Shown here: piece by piece, positions 15,757 through 24,084 of the stretch
Layout: each line of letters starts with the position of its first letter
How positions within the stretch are numbered: the stretch's first letter is position 1
Assembly (NCBI GenBank): GCA_003222855.1
Contig: QHXH01000044.1
Span: forward strand, 1,764-31,920
Direction: 5' to 3'
From: Acidobacteriota bacterium
GTDB lineage: Bacteria; Acidobacteriota; Blastocatellia; Pyrinomonadales; Pyrinomonadaceae
Length of the DNA stretch: 30,157 bases
Made by a program: the position numbers and the translations under genes
The notes under the pieces: model-generated
The model's input: the letters and a program-made list of their open reading frames with translations, nothing else
The model's database searches: none
What the model was told of the DNA's origin: nothing

Positions 15757-18453
15757 TCAAATTGCGCCGTGACATTTCTTATATTTCTTTCCAGACCCGC
15801 AGGGACATGGATCGTTCCGCCCGACTTTCGGTTGGCTGCGCGTGATAGTCTTAACTTTGCCCGCTTCTTCGCCTGCGGCCGCGGCCCCCTGGTTCGGACC
15901 GGTGAACTGCATGCCGCCGCGCCGTCTCGCTGCCAGTCGGCGGCGCTGAATTTCTTCCGGCGATTCCTCTGCGACGATTTGCAAATTGAAGAGCGACCGG
16001 ATAGTCGTGGTATCGATGCGATCCAGCATCTCCTCAAACAGAACAAAACTCTCTTTCTTGTATTCGACCAGCGGATCTTTCTGTCCGTAGCCGACCAGCC
16101 CGATTCCCTGCTTCACATGATCGAGCGCCAGCAAGTGGTCCTTCCACTGCGCATCGATAATGTTGAGCATGATGATGCGCTCGTAGGTGCGCATCGCTTC
16201 TTCGCCGATCTGTTTCTCTTTCTCGGCATATTTCGTTTTCAGCTTCTCCCAGATGAACTCGTCGATCTCTTCAGACGATGATTTTTGGAAATCGATGCCT
16301 TCCGCCTCCGTGTCGAGCGCGTAGATCGTATGAATCTGGACCTTGTAATTCTCGACGTCCCAATCGTCCGGCGAAGCATTTGGGTCGAGATATTTTCGGG
16401 TCAGATCAGCAAGCAGATCGCGCGCGACGCCCGTTTCGCCGAGCAGGTAGTCGCGCTGGTCCGGTTCTTCCATTAACTGGCGGCGCAAGCCGTAAATCGT
16501 CTCGCGCTGCTTGTTCATCACATCGTCGTATTCCAGCAGGTGCTTGCGCGTTTCAAAGTTGCGGCCTTCGACCATCTTGGATTCGATCGCGATGCCTTCT
16601 TCCATGCCCAGCCGGGCCATCAACGCTTTGACCTTGTCGCCGGCAAAGATGCGCATCAGATCGTCTTCGAGTGAAAGGAAAAAGCGCGACGACCCGGGAT
16701 CGCCCTGCCGGCCGGCGCGACCGCGCAACTGATTGTCGATGCGCCGCGATTCGTGACGTTCAGTACCGAGAATGTGCAAGCCGCCCAGCGACACCACTTC
16801 TTTGTGTTCCGATTCAACGATGCCTTTGGCCTTCAGGAATTCCTGCTGCCATTGAGATTCAGTCGCTTCGTCGGGATCGATTTCCTGGTCTTTCAAGAAC
16901 TCGCGCGCCATGAAATCCGGATTTCCGCCGAGCAGGATGTCGGTGCCGCGACCCGCCATATTCGTCGCGATCGTGATGGCGCCTTTGCGTCCGGCCTGGG
17001 CGACGATCTCAGCTTCGCGCTCATGAAATTTTGCGTTAAGGACATTGTGCGGAACACCGACACGCTGCAAGCGGCGCGCGATCAGCTCGGAATTCTCGAC
17101 CGAAACTGTACCCACCAATACCGGTTGGCCGTGCTCATATCTGTCCTTGATCTCTTCGACGACGGCGTCCCACTTTTCCGGAAGGGTGCGATAAATCACA
17201 TCAGGATTGTCTTTGCGGACCATCGGCATGTGCGTCGGGATCACGATCACATCCAGCTTGTAAGTCGAATGAAACTCGGCTGCTTCGGTCTCCGCGGTGC
17301 CAGTCATGCCGGAAAGTTTCTCGTAAAGCCGGAAATAATTCTGCAGCGTGATGGTCGCGAGCGTTTGGTTCTCGCGCTCAATCTTGACGCCTTCTTTGGC
17401 TTCGACGGCCTGGTGCAGACCATCGGACCAGCGGCGGCCTTTCATCAAACGGCCGGTGAAGTCATCGACGATGATCACTTCGCCGTCCTGCACGACGTAC
17501 TGATGATCCAGCCTGTAAAGTGTATGCGCTTTCAGCGCCTGCTCGACGCAATGCAGCAACTCCATATTGCCGGGATCGTAAAGATTGCCAACACCCAGCA
17601 GCCGCTCAGCTTTATCTACACCGTCTTCGGTCAACACCGCCGAATGATTCTTTTCATCGACGACGTAGTCACCGGTCTTTTTGTTTTCTTCCAGCTCTTC
17701 GCCGCGAATAAGCTGTGGAATGATCGCGTTCGCCTGGTAGTATTTGTCTGTGGATTCTTCCGAAGGCCCAGAGATGATCAGCGGAGTCCTCGCCTCATCG
17801 ATCAGGATCGAATCGACTTCGTCGACGATCGCATGATAGTGCCCGCGCTGCACACAGGTCGCCAGATCGAACTTCATGTTGTCGCGCAGATAGTCGAAGC
17901 CGAATTCGTTGTTATCATCCATGTCGTTCTGGATGACGCCGACTTCCAAACCGAGGAAGCGATAGATCTGGCCCATCCATTCGGCGTCGCGTGCCGCGAG
18001 GTAATCGTTGACCGTAATAACGTGGACGCCACGACCCGTCAACGCGTTAAGGTAAGCAGGCAGAGTAGCGACCAACGTCTTGCCTTCGCCCGTGCGCATC
18101 TCGGCAATCTTGCCCTGGTGTAGCACGAGCCCGCCGATCATCTGCACGTCGAAGTGGCGCATGCCGGTGGTGCGCTTGCTGGCTTCGCGGACCACGGCAA
18201 AGGCTTCGGGAAGAAGTTCATTCAATGCTTCCTGCTCGCGATACTTGCGATCGTCTTTGTCGCGCGCGTCTTTGACCGCGTCAGCGACTCTTTCTTTGAA
18301 CTCGATCGTCTTCGCGCGCAGCTCGTCGTCCGAAAGCTTCTGAATGGAAGGCTCGAATTCGTTTATCCGCTCGATCGCCGGCCGAATGCTCTTTAAGAAG
18401 CGCTCGTTACTACTGCCGAAAACTTTGGTTAAGACTTTATCGAAACTAGCCAT
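15757..18453 (-). CDS. secA: Preprotein translocase ATPase SecA, with two internal segments missing
   Basis: This encodes 898 residues. SecA couples ATP hydrolysis to pushing unfolded proteins through SecYEG. Visible parts are Walker A TGEGKT (121-126), DEVD (211-214), the preprotein-binding region, the second nucleotide fold (TIATNMAGRGTDILLGG; QLRGRAGRQGD), the helical scaffold and two-helix finger (DHVKQGIGLVGYGQKDP), and the C-terminal zinc site CPCGSGKKYKKCH that binds SecB or ribosomes. Two segments present in all SecA proteins I know are absent. Fifteen residues, including the DITYGT strand, should precede NNEFGFDYLRDNM (junction at residues 178-181). Eleven residues, the TKAI..AQ..V helix, should precede EGRNF (junction at residue 628). 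Both gaps keep the frame. The essential role makes real loss surprising. Confidence 0.96.
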   Translation of the reverse strand: MASFDKVLTKVFGSSNERFLKSIRPAIERINEFEPSIQKLSDDELRAKTIEFKERVADAVKDARDKDDRKYREQEALNELLPEAFAVVREASKRTTGMRHFDVQMIGGLVLHQGKIAEMRTGEGKTLVATLPAYLNALTGRGVHVITVNDYLAARDAEWMGQIYRFLGLEVGVIQNDMDDNNEFGFDYLRDNMKFDLATCVQRGHYHAIVDEVDSILIDEARTPLIISGPSEESTDKYYQANAIIPQLIRGEELEENKKTGDYVVDEKNHSAVLTEDGVDKAERLLGVGNLYDPGNMELLHCVEQALKAHTLYRLDHQYVVQDGEVIIVDDFTGRLMKGRRWSDGLHQAVEAKEGVKIERENQTLATITLQNYFRLYEKLSGMTGTAETEAAEFHSTYKLDVIVIPTHMPMVRKDNPDVIYRTLPEKWDAVVEEIKDRYEHGQPVLVGTVSVENSELIARRLQRVGVPHNVLNAKFHEREAEIVAQAGRKGAITIATNMAGRGTDILLGGNPDFMAREFLKDQEIDPDEATESQWQQEFLKAKGIVESEHKEVVSLGGLHILGTERHESRRIDNQLRGRAGRQGDPGSSRFFLSLEDDLMRIFAGDKVKALMARLGMEEGIAIESKMVEGRNFETRKHLLEYDDVMNKQRETIYGLRRQLMEEPDQRDYLLGETGVARDLLADLTRKYLDPNASPDDWDVENYKVQIHTIYALDTEAEGIDFQKSSSEEIDEFIWEKLKTKYAEKEKQIGEEAMRTYERIIMLNIIDAQWKDHLLALDHVKQGIGLVGYGQKDPLVEYKKESFVLFEEMLDRIDTTTIRSLFNLQIVAEESPEEIQRRRLAARRRGGMQFTGPNQGAAAAGEEAGKVKTITRSQPKVGRNDPCPCGSGKKYKKCHGAI

Positions 18454-18511
18454 CTGTTTTATTTGACTCTAATCTCTTTGACTCTTGATACCCTACGGAA
18501 TGCAGTTTGAG

Positions 18512-18541
18512 ATTGTACGAGAGCGCAGAGTTGTCAATCAA
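18512..18541 (-). promoter_or_regulatory. Candidate secA promoter
   Basis: On the minus strand, TTGATTGACA (18541-18532) is followed by TACAAT (18517-18512). Spacing is 18 from TTGATT or 14 from TTGACA. The gap to the SecA start is about 58 bases. Plausible but not proven. Confidence 0.4.
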
Positions 18542-18570
18542 GCAGGGTAGTGTCCAATTTCGGTTCTCGT

Positions 18571-18602
18571 AACGCAAACTGTTAGTTTGCGCGCAAGCTA
18601 AC
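18571..18602. repeat. Family I palindrome between secA and lysC
   Basis: ACGCAAACTGTTAGTTTGCG overlaps GTTAGTTTGCGCGCAAGCTA, giving two alternative hairpins that share the middle arm. A short piece of family E (TTCTCTGTGGTTGA) lies just downstream near 18640-18653, close to the lysC start. Confidence 0.7.
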
Positions 18603-18691
18603 AGCTTTGGGCGCTATCAAGCGCGCTTGATCACCGGTGTTCTCTGTGGTTGACTAGATTTTCCGCAATTGCTTCAAAACATACGGTATCC

Positions 18692-20191
18692 ATGGTAAAG
18701 CGCCCAACGATCATGAAATTCGGCGGCACGTCCGTTGAGGACGCGACTGCCATCCGCAACGTCGCCGCAATCATCAAACTGGCGGTCAACTCTCGGCCGG
18801 TCATCATCGTATCGGCGATCGGCGGATTCACTAATTCATTGCTGGCGAGCGTCGCCAAAGCAATCGACGGCGATGCCCGCGCCGCTACCAAATCGCTCGA
18901 GGCTGATTTTGATCGCCACCTGACGATTGCCAGAGAACTGCTGGACAAGGAATCGTGCCCGGCATTCGCGTCGACGATTGGCGATGCGCGCAGCAAGATT
19001 CGGCAGTTGCACAAAATCATCGCCGCGCATCCCGTCACCAGCCCGCCGCTACAGGATGAGATCGTCGCCTACGGTGAACATCTTTCGTCTCAATTGCTGA
19101 CCGCCGCACTGGTTCAAAACGATGTGGCCGCGCGTCAGGTCGACGCTCGTTGCTGCATCAAGACCGACGAGGCGTATGGCGCAGCGACGCCGCAACCCCT
19201 TACCGGGAACGCGATCAAGACTGAACTCGAGCCTTTGCTTCACGCGGCGAAAATTCCGGTGCTCGGAGGTTTCATCGGCAGTACCGCGAGAGGGGTAACG
19301 ACGACGCTCGGCCGCGGCGGATCGGATTACTCAGCCGCGATTATTGGCGCGGCGTTGGAGGCGCGCGAGATTCAAATTTGGACCGACGTGAGCGGCGTGC
19401 TTACAGCCGATCCGCGAATCGTTCCTAATGCCCGGACAATCCCGGTTCTCTCATACCAGGAAGCGGCCGAGCTCGCTTACTTTGGCGCCAAGGTCCTGCA
19501 TCCGAAGACAATTCAACCGGCAATCGACAAGCGCATTCCCGTGCGTGTGTGTAACTCGCGCGCGCCGCGCGAAGCAGGCACGCTGATAGTTTCAGAATCA
19601 GCAGCCGCGCCGCAAACAATCAAAGCCATCGCGCACAAAACCGGAATCACCACAGTCCAGGTCACTTCGGCGCGAATGCTCGGCGCCTATGGTTTTTTGC
19701 GCGCCTTGTTCGAAGTGTTTGATCGACATCGAATCGCAGTCGACGTCGTGACGACTTCGGAAGTGAGTGTCTCGCTGTCAATCGATGACGCCAGCGCGTT
19801 GCCGCAATTGATTCCCGATCTTGAAGAGCTGGGAACGGTTGAAGTAGAAAAAGATCGCACAATAATTTCAGTGGTTGGCGAGGGCTTGCGAAACACGCCC
19901 GGGATTGCCGCTCGAGTCTTCTCAGTGATCGGCGACATTAACGTTTCGATGATTTCAGTTGGCGCATCCAGTGTGAACCTGACCTTTATGGTTGATGAAG
20001 CTCACGCGGCGCAAGCCATTGAGCGCCTGCATCGAGTGTGTTTTGAAGACGAAGCTGGCGGAAACCCGACCCCGGGTGGGGCGGTAAGGGAGGTTGCGCC
20101 GAGTGGCGCCGGCACCGTCCCTATCGACCACCCCACGCGAGATGCTCGCGTGGGGACCCCGGTTGGTCGGATTTCTGCCACCCGGAGGTGA
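18692..20191 (+). CDS. lysC: Aspartate kinase with a repeat-derived C-terminal tail
   Basis: This encodes 499 residues from the ATG at 18692 (MVKRPTIMKFGGTS). A TTG at 18650 is in frame but adds nothing conserved. It makes aspartyl phosphate, the first step to lysine, threonine and methionine. The kinase fold holds KFGGTS, GFIGSTARGVTTTLGRGGSDYSA and WTDVSGVLTADPR. Two ACT domains follow (TTVQVTSARMLGAYGFL region; TIISVVGEGLRNTPGIAARV region) and would carry feedback inhibition. After HRVCFEDE about 40 Gly-, Pro- and Arg-rich residues are encoded by a diverged family A element and are not part of the family. No lysine riboswitch is recognisable upstream. The stop overlaps the ribosome site of the next gene. 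Confidence 0.96.
   Translation: MVKRPTIMKFGGTSVEDATAIRNVAAIIKLAVNSRPVIIVSAIGGFTNSLLASVAKAIDGDARAATKSLEADFDRHLTIARELLDKESCPAFASTIGDARSKIRQLHKIIAAHPVTSPPLQDEIVAYGEHLSSQLLTAALVQNDVAARQVDARCCIKTDEAYGAATPQPLTGNAIKTELEPLLHAAKIPVLGGFIGSTARGVTTTLGRGGSDYSAAIIGAALEAREIQIWTDVSGVLTADPRIVPNARTIPVLSYQEAAELAYFGAKVLHPKTIQPAIDKRIPVRVCNSRAPREAGTLIVSESAAAPQTIKAIAHKTGITTVQVTSARMLGAYGFLRALFEVFDRHRIAVDVVTTSEVSVSLSIDDASALPQLIPDLEELGTVEVEKDRTIISVVGEGLRNTPGIAARVFSVIGDINVSMISVGASSVNLTFMVDEAHAAQAIERLHRVCFEDEAGGNPTPGGAVREVAPSGAGTVPIDHPTRDARVGTPVGRISATRR
20057..20179. repeat. Compound family A-like inverted repeat inside the 3' end of lysC (A5)
   Basis: Outer arms GGCGGAAACCCGACC (20057-20071) and GGTCGGATTTCTGCC (20165-20179) are diverged reverse complements. 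Inside lies a perfect hairpin, CCCCACGCGAG (20131-20141) with CTCGCGTGGGG (20145-20155). The whole element is read through as the tail of aspartate kinase. Confidence 0.8.
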
Positions 20192-20195
20192 TCCA

Positions 20196-21155
20196 TTGGC
20201 AAATTCAGTGGACGTCTTCAGACTCACGCGGGAGCTGATCGATATTCCTTCAGTCACCGGCGACGAAGTTGAAGACGAGAGATCGAACATCATCGCCACG
20301 ACGGAAGCTCAACCACGCATCGTACTCTCGACGCACATGGACACTGTGCCGCAGTTCATCCCCTCAAGCGAAGACAGCGAGTTTATCTACGGACGGGGTG
20401 CCTGCGATGCGAAAGGAATCATCGCGGTTCAAATTGCGGCCGCCGAACAACTGCGCCTCGAAGGCATCAACGAGATCGGCCTGCTGTTCACGGTTGACGA
20501 AGAGGTGACGAGCGCCGGCGCGAAGCTCGCGAACCAACATCCACTCGCAGAGTCGTGCGAGTACCTGATCAATGGCGAGCCAACCGACAATCAACTTGCC
20601 ATCGGGACCAAGGGCTCGCTGCAAGCAGTCATCGCCGCGGAAGGCCGCGCGGCGCATTCTGCTTATCCCGAAGCGGGTGAATCGGCGATCGAGAAATTGC
20701 TGGATGTGCTCAGTGATATTCGCAATCTCGCCTGGCCGGGTGATGATGTGTTTGGCGAAACGACATGCAATATAGGAATCATCGCGGGAGGCACGCGCGC
20801 GAATGTGATTCCCGACGCAGCACAGGCAACGCTGCAGCTTCGGCTGGCGGTCGAGGCGGCTTCAGTAAAGACTTTGCTCGAGGATACGATCGCCGAACGC
20901 GTGACTATCGACTATCGATCAGTTCATGATCCGGTGCGCTTATTAATAATCGACGGCTTCGATCGAATGCTGGCGCGATTCACCACTGACATTCCGTATC
21001 TGTCGAATTGGGGCCAGCCGTTGCTGATTGGACCGGGATCGATTTTAGTCGCGCATACGGAGCATGAGAGAGTCAAGAAGGATGAATTATTGCGAGCGGT
21101 GGAAATCTATGTTGACCTGGTACGGAAGCTAATGTTACAGAACCGCGAGCGTTAG
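20196..21155 (+). CDS. M20-family deacylase, probable succinyl-diaminopimelate desuccinylase
   Basis: This encodes 319 residues from a TTG at 20196, chosen because GGAGGTG sits five bases upstream; the longer frame from 20094 is repeat DNA. The M20 zinc site is seen in THMDTVP (His47, Asp49), GRGACDAKG (Asp71), DEEVTSAGA (catalytic Glu), NGEPTDN (Glu128) and AHTEHERV. The sequence resembles the ArgE/LysK-like branch of M20, but lying between lysC and dapB it most likely removes succinate from N-succinyl-LL-diaminopimelate (the DapE role); that is inference. The usual segment of roughly twenty residues between SVTGDEVE and RSNIIATT is reduced to two or three residues. The C-terminus (LQNRER-stop) is supplied by a family B repeat. 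Confidence 0.85.
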   Translation: MANSVDVFRLTRELIDIPSVTGDEVEDERSNIIATTEAQPRIVLSTHMDTVPQFIPSSEDSEFIYGRGACDAKGIIAVQIAAAEQLRLEGINEIGLLFTVDEEVTSAGAKLANQHPLAESCEYLINGEPTDNQLAIGTKGSLQAVIAAEGRAAHSAYPEAGESAIEKLLDVLSDIRNLAWPGDDVFGETTCNIGIIAGGTRANVIPDAAQATLQLRLAVEAASVKTLLEDTIAERVTIDYRSVHDPVRLLIIDGFDRMLARFTTDIPYLSNWGQPLLIGPGSILVAHTEHERVKKDELLRAVEIYVDLVRKLMLQNRER

Positions 21156-21268
21156 CGAGCGGGATCAGTACTCAACCCGACCGCGACGACGATTTCTTAG
21201 TGGACATAAGATGCACTCGAGTTCTTAAATTGAATCTTTGTCCCACTCGCTACCCGTCGCGGTTCTGA
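21134..21268. repeat. Family B inverted repeat spanning the M20 stop codon
   Basis: The left arm (21134-21171: TTACAGAACCGCGAGCGTTA, then GCGAGCGGGA) contains the TAG stop at 21153-21155. The right arm is at 21241-21268 (TCCCACTCGCTACCCGTCGC, then GGTTCTGA). It fills the gap before dapB. Confidence 0.85.
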
Positions 21269-21286
21269 AACGGCGTACTGCCAACC

Positions 21287-21994
21287 ATGAAGATCGCACT
21301 AATCGGATATGGCGCGATGGGCCAATTGGTCGGCAAGCTGGCCGTTGACCAGGGCCATCAAATCGCGCTGACACTGGATCTTGATTGCGCCCAGCGCAGC
21401 ATCGGCGATCTCGCCAGTGCGCTGCGCGGGTGTGAAGTCGCCATCGATTTTTCGATCGCTGATGCGGTCCCCAAAAACGTTGAATCGTGTTCCCGTGCCG
21501 GTGTGCCCATGGTTGTCGGCACGACGGGTTGGCAGTCGCAACTCGAACACGTGCGAGGGCTCGTCGAGCAGTACCATGGCGCTCTAATCCACGGCGCGAA
21601 TTTTTCAATCGGCGTGCAGCTCTTTTATCGAATCGCGGCGCGCGCGGCTGAGCTGTTTCGCAATGTGGACTCGCATGATCCATTTATCGAAGAAGCTCAT
21701 CACAAACGAAAACGCGACGCGCCATCAGGAACCGCTCTGCACCTTCATCAGATCGCGAGCGTGAACATTGGCCGTGACGTGCCCGTTTCATCAACGCGAG
21801 CTGGTTACATTCCCGGCACGCATCGCCTTGGTTTTGATTCAGTCGCCGATCAGATCACAATCACGCATGAAGCGCGATCGCGCGAAGGCTTTGCGGCCGG
21901 CGCGCTGCTGGCCGCGCAATGGATTGTGGGACACAAGGGTGTCTATGAGTTTTCAGAGGTGTTCGAAGAGATCGTTAGAGCGAACGCTCCGTAG
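21287..21994 (+). CDS. dapB: 4-hydroxy-tetrahydrodipicolinate reductase
   Basis: This encodes 235 residues, at the short end for the family. The Rossmann loop is IGYGAMG, GTTGW is at 79-83, and the DapB signature is EEAHHKRKRDAPSGTA with the catalytic His138-His139 and Lys142. It uses NAD(P)H to reduce the product of DapA in the diaminopimelate pathway in the cytoplasm. The dimer/tetramer core near GANFSIGV is intact. The stop codon TAG lies inside a GCTCCGTAGGAGC hairpin of repeat family C. It sits between the M20 gene and dapA. Confidence 0.95.
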   Translation: MKIALIGYGAMGQLVGKLAVDQGHQIALTLDLDCAQRSIGDLASALRGCEVAIDFSIADAVPKNVESCSRAGVPMVVGTTGWQSQLEHVRGLVEQYHGALIHGANFSIGVQLFYRIAARAAELFRNVDSHDPFIEEAHHKRKRDAPSGTALHLHQIASVNIGRDVPVSSTRAGYIPGTHRLGFDSVADQITITHEARSREGFAAGALLAAQWIVGHKGVYEFSEVFEEIVRANAP

Positions 21995-22131
21995 GAGCGA
22001 AATGTTTATCGCGCAGAGCCTGGTAAATTATCTTAAGCTCCTTCAGCGACATGTTTATCTCGCTCCTAAAGGAGTTAAAGAAAAGAGAGCAGTCGGTAAC
22101 TATAAATATCGCGCTCCTAACGGAGCGCAAT
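21978..22131. repeat. Three tandem family C hairpins between dapB and dapA
   Basis: Hairpin 1 (21978-22000, GCTCCGTAGGAGC) contains the dapB stop. Hairpin 2 (CGCTCCTAAAGGAG, about 22062-22075) and hairpin 3 (CGCGCTCCTAACGGAGCGC, about 22111-22129) follow. The linker ATGTTTATC(G/T)CGC occurs after the first hairpin and again before the second. The element ends about 25 bases before dapA. Confidence 0.85.
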
Positions 22132-22157
22132 CCAGGTTAGAAAGGAACTCAGCCATC

Positions 22158-23078
22158 ATGACGATGAAAATTGATTGGATGCGCGGATGCGCGACGGCTT
22201 TGGTAACCCCATTCAGATCCGATGGGGCGATTGACGAAGAGCGCATGCGCGCGCTCGTCGATCGACAAATCAAAGGTGGCGTGCGTTTGCTGGTGCCCTG
22301 CGGCACTACCGGCGAGAGCGCGACCATGACGGAAGAAGAAGATGCGCGCGTGATTGGGTTGACGATTGAAGTCGCACGCGGACGCGCAAAAGTTATTGCC
22401 GGCGCGGGAAGCAACTCGACTGCGTCGGCCATCGAATACTCAAAGCGGGCGCGAGACGCGAGCGCTGACGCAGTGCTGCAAGTCGCTCCCTGGTACAACA
22501 AGCCCACACAGGAAGGTTTGTACGCTCACTTTCGCGCGATCGCTGCAGCTGTTCCGGAAATGCCCATCATGCTTTACAACGTGCCGGGCCGCACATCGTC
22601 GAACATCGCTGCCCAGACGACGCTGCGGCTGGCAAGGGATTGCGAGAACATCGTGGCGGTTAAAGAGGCGTCCGGAAACCTGACGCAGATCATGGAGATA
22701 CTGCGTGAGCGGCCGGCGGACTTTTCCGTTTTGTCAGGCGACGACGCGGTGACCTTACCGCTGATCGCGCTGGGGGCAGAAGGAATAGTTAGCGTGGCGT
22801 CGAATGAAGTCCCCGATCTAATGTCGCGTATGACGAATCTGGCGCTTGATGGGAAATGGGGCGAAGCGCGCGCGTTGCACTATCGTTTGCTGCCACTGAT
22901 GGAAGTGAACTTCATCGAATCAAGTCCCGGTCCTGTCAAAGCCGCGATGGCCCTGATGGGATTGCTGGAAGAGAATTTTCGTTTGCCACTCGTGCCGATC
23001 CAGGAAAAGAGTCGCACGCGGATTCGCGAAGTACTAGCCGAGCTCGGCGTTTTGGAGAGTGCACATGTCGCTGCGTAA
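22158..23078 (+). CDS. dapA: 4-hydroxy-tetrahydrodipicolinate synthase
   Basis: This encodes 306 residues from the ATG at 22158 (or 22164, two codons later), preceded by AAGGA about eleven bases upstream. The frame is open from 21768, but that part overlaps dapB and is not conserved. It is a TIM-barrel aldolase. The Schiff-base Lys169 is in IVAVKEASGN, Tyr140 and Arg145 in MLYNVPGRTS, the Thr pair in PCGTTGES, and Tyr113 in PWYNKPTQEG. It condenses pyruvate with aspartate semialdehyde, the committing step to diaminopimelate and lysine. The sequence looks complete. Repeats fill both flanking gaps. Confidence 0.96.
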   Translation: MTMKIDWMRGCATALVTPFRSDGAIDEERMRALVDRQIKGGVRLLVPCGTTGESATMTEEEDARVIGLTIEVARGRAKVIAGAGSNSTASAIEYSKRARDASADAVLQVAPWYNKPTQEGLYAHFRAIAAAVPEMPIMLYNVPGRTSSNIAAQTTLRLARDCENIVAVKEASGNLTQIMEILRERPADFSVLSGDDAVTLPLIALGAEGIVSVASNEVPDLMSRMTNLALDGKWGEARALHYRLLPLMEVNFIESSPGPVKAAMALMGLLEENFRLPLVPIQEKSRTRIREVLAELGVLESAHVAA

Positions 23079-23082
23079 CGGC

Positions 23083-23236
23083 GTTAGAGTACCGACTTCG
23101 ACAAACGAGGTCAGTACCGAGAGCGGTAGCGACCGGGTAGGAATTGCTGGCAATCTCGACCTCTTGCAATACTGCGACCCGGTCGCTACCGCTCCCGGTA
23201 CTGACACCGTTAACCAACCAAAGTTGGTACTCTAAC
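23083..23236. repeat. Family D nested inverted repeat between dapA and dapD
   Basis: Outer arms GTTAGAGTACCGACT (23083-23097) and AAGTTGGTACTCTAAC (23221-23236) enclose long inner arms, GTCAGTACCGAGAGCGGTAG (from 23110) and its complement ending GGTACTGAC (23177-23206). Almost the whole gap folds on itself. It starts four bases after the dapA stop. Confidence 0.9.
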
Positions 23237-23247
23237 ACCTGCTGCCA

Positions 23248-24084
23248 ATGTCACTGCAAGAACAAATTGAGGAGCTTGCATCAGGCGACCACCCGGATTA
23301 CTCCGACCGTGACTTCGCGCTCTTCAATGACTTCAAAGCCGCGCTAAATCGAGGTGAGATTCGCGCCGCCGAACGTGACGCCGATGGAAAGTGGCGCACG
23401 AACGCGTGGGTGAAGCGCGGCATTCTGCTCGGCTTCCGCATGGGGGCAATTGTTGAAATGACCCCGCCGGACGCACCGTTGCAGTTTCTCGACAAGGACA
23501 CTTATCCAATACGGAGATTTTCACCTGACGATCGCGTGCGCATCGTGCCGGGAGGATCGAGCATTCGCGATGCCGTTTACATTGCGCCCGGCGTTGTCTG
23601 TATGCCGCCGATGTTCGTTAACGCGGGCGCTTATGTGGACGAGGGGACGATGATAGACAGCCACGCGCTGGTCGGTTCGTGCGCGCAGATAGGAAAGCGA
23701 GTCCATCTTTCTGCGGCAGCGCAAATCGGCGGCGTGTTAGAGCCTGCGGGAGCGATGCCGGTGATCATCGAAGACGACGTGATTATCGGGGGCAACTGCG
23801 GCGTTTATGAAGGCGCCATAGTGCGCGAGCGCGCGGTGCTGGCGTCGGGAACAATCATCACGGGATCCACGCCGGTATTCGATCTCGTACGCGAACAGGT
23901 TTATCGACGGAGCGGGAAGGAGCCGATCGAAATCCCCGCAGGCGCTGTGGTTGTACCAGGTGCGAGGCGAATTCAAACCGAGAAAGGACGCGAATGGGGA
24001 CTGTCGCTTTACGCTCCGGTGATCGTGAAGTATCGCGATGAGAAGACTGACGCGGCAACGCAGTTGGAGGAGGCGCTGCGATGA
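23248..24084 (+). CDS. dapD: 2,3,4,5-tetrahydropyridine-2,6-dicarboxylate N-succinyltransferase
   Basis: This encodes 278 residues, the usual length. The N-terminal helical domain is followed by a left-handed beta-helix with hexapeptide repeats (RDAVYIAPGVVCMPPMFVNA, AYVDEGTMIDSHALVGSCAQ, IGKRVHLSAAAQIGGVLEP). GAYVDEGTM and GGVLEP are the DapD signatures. It transfers succinyl from succinyl-CoA to tetrahydrodipicolinate, so this organism probably uses the succinylase branch, which fits the M20 gene two genes upstream of dapA. It is a cytoplasmic trimer. The ATG at 23248 lies twelve bases beyond the family D repeat. Confidence 0.95.
   Translation: MSLQEQIEELASGDHPDYSDRDFALFNDFKAALNRGEIRAAERDADGKWRTNAWVKRGILLGFRMGAIVEMTPPDAPLQFLDKDTYPIRRFSPDDRVRIVPGGSSIRDAVYIAPGVVCMPPMFVNAGAYVDEGTMIDSHALVGSCAQIGKRVHLSAAAQIGGVLEPAGAMPVIIEDDVIIGGNCGVYEGAIVRERAVLASGTIITGSTPVFDLVREQVYRRSGKEPIEIPAGAVVVPGARRIQTEKGREWGLSLYAPVIVKYRDEKTDAATQLEEALR

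Noticed and set aside
15585..16281. Open frames on both strands around the secA 3' end, which might be a gene between secA and the HEAT gene
   Set aside because: They mostly overlap the conserved SecA C-terminus. The non-overlapping 15589-15756 stretch has no ribosome site or conserved sequence.
16753..18123. Long plus-strand open frame (456 codons) opposite secA
   Set aside because: It is antisense to the clearly conserved secA frame, shows no family motifs, and arises from the codon bias of the minus strand.
18454..18691. Possible lysine riboswitch upstream of lysC
   Set aside because: The leader is short and holds a family I palindrome and a family E fragment. No multi-helix lysine aptamer pattern is recognisable.
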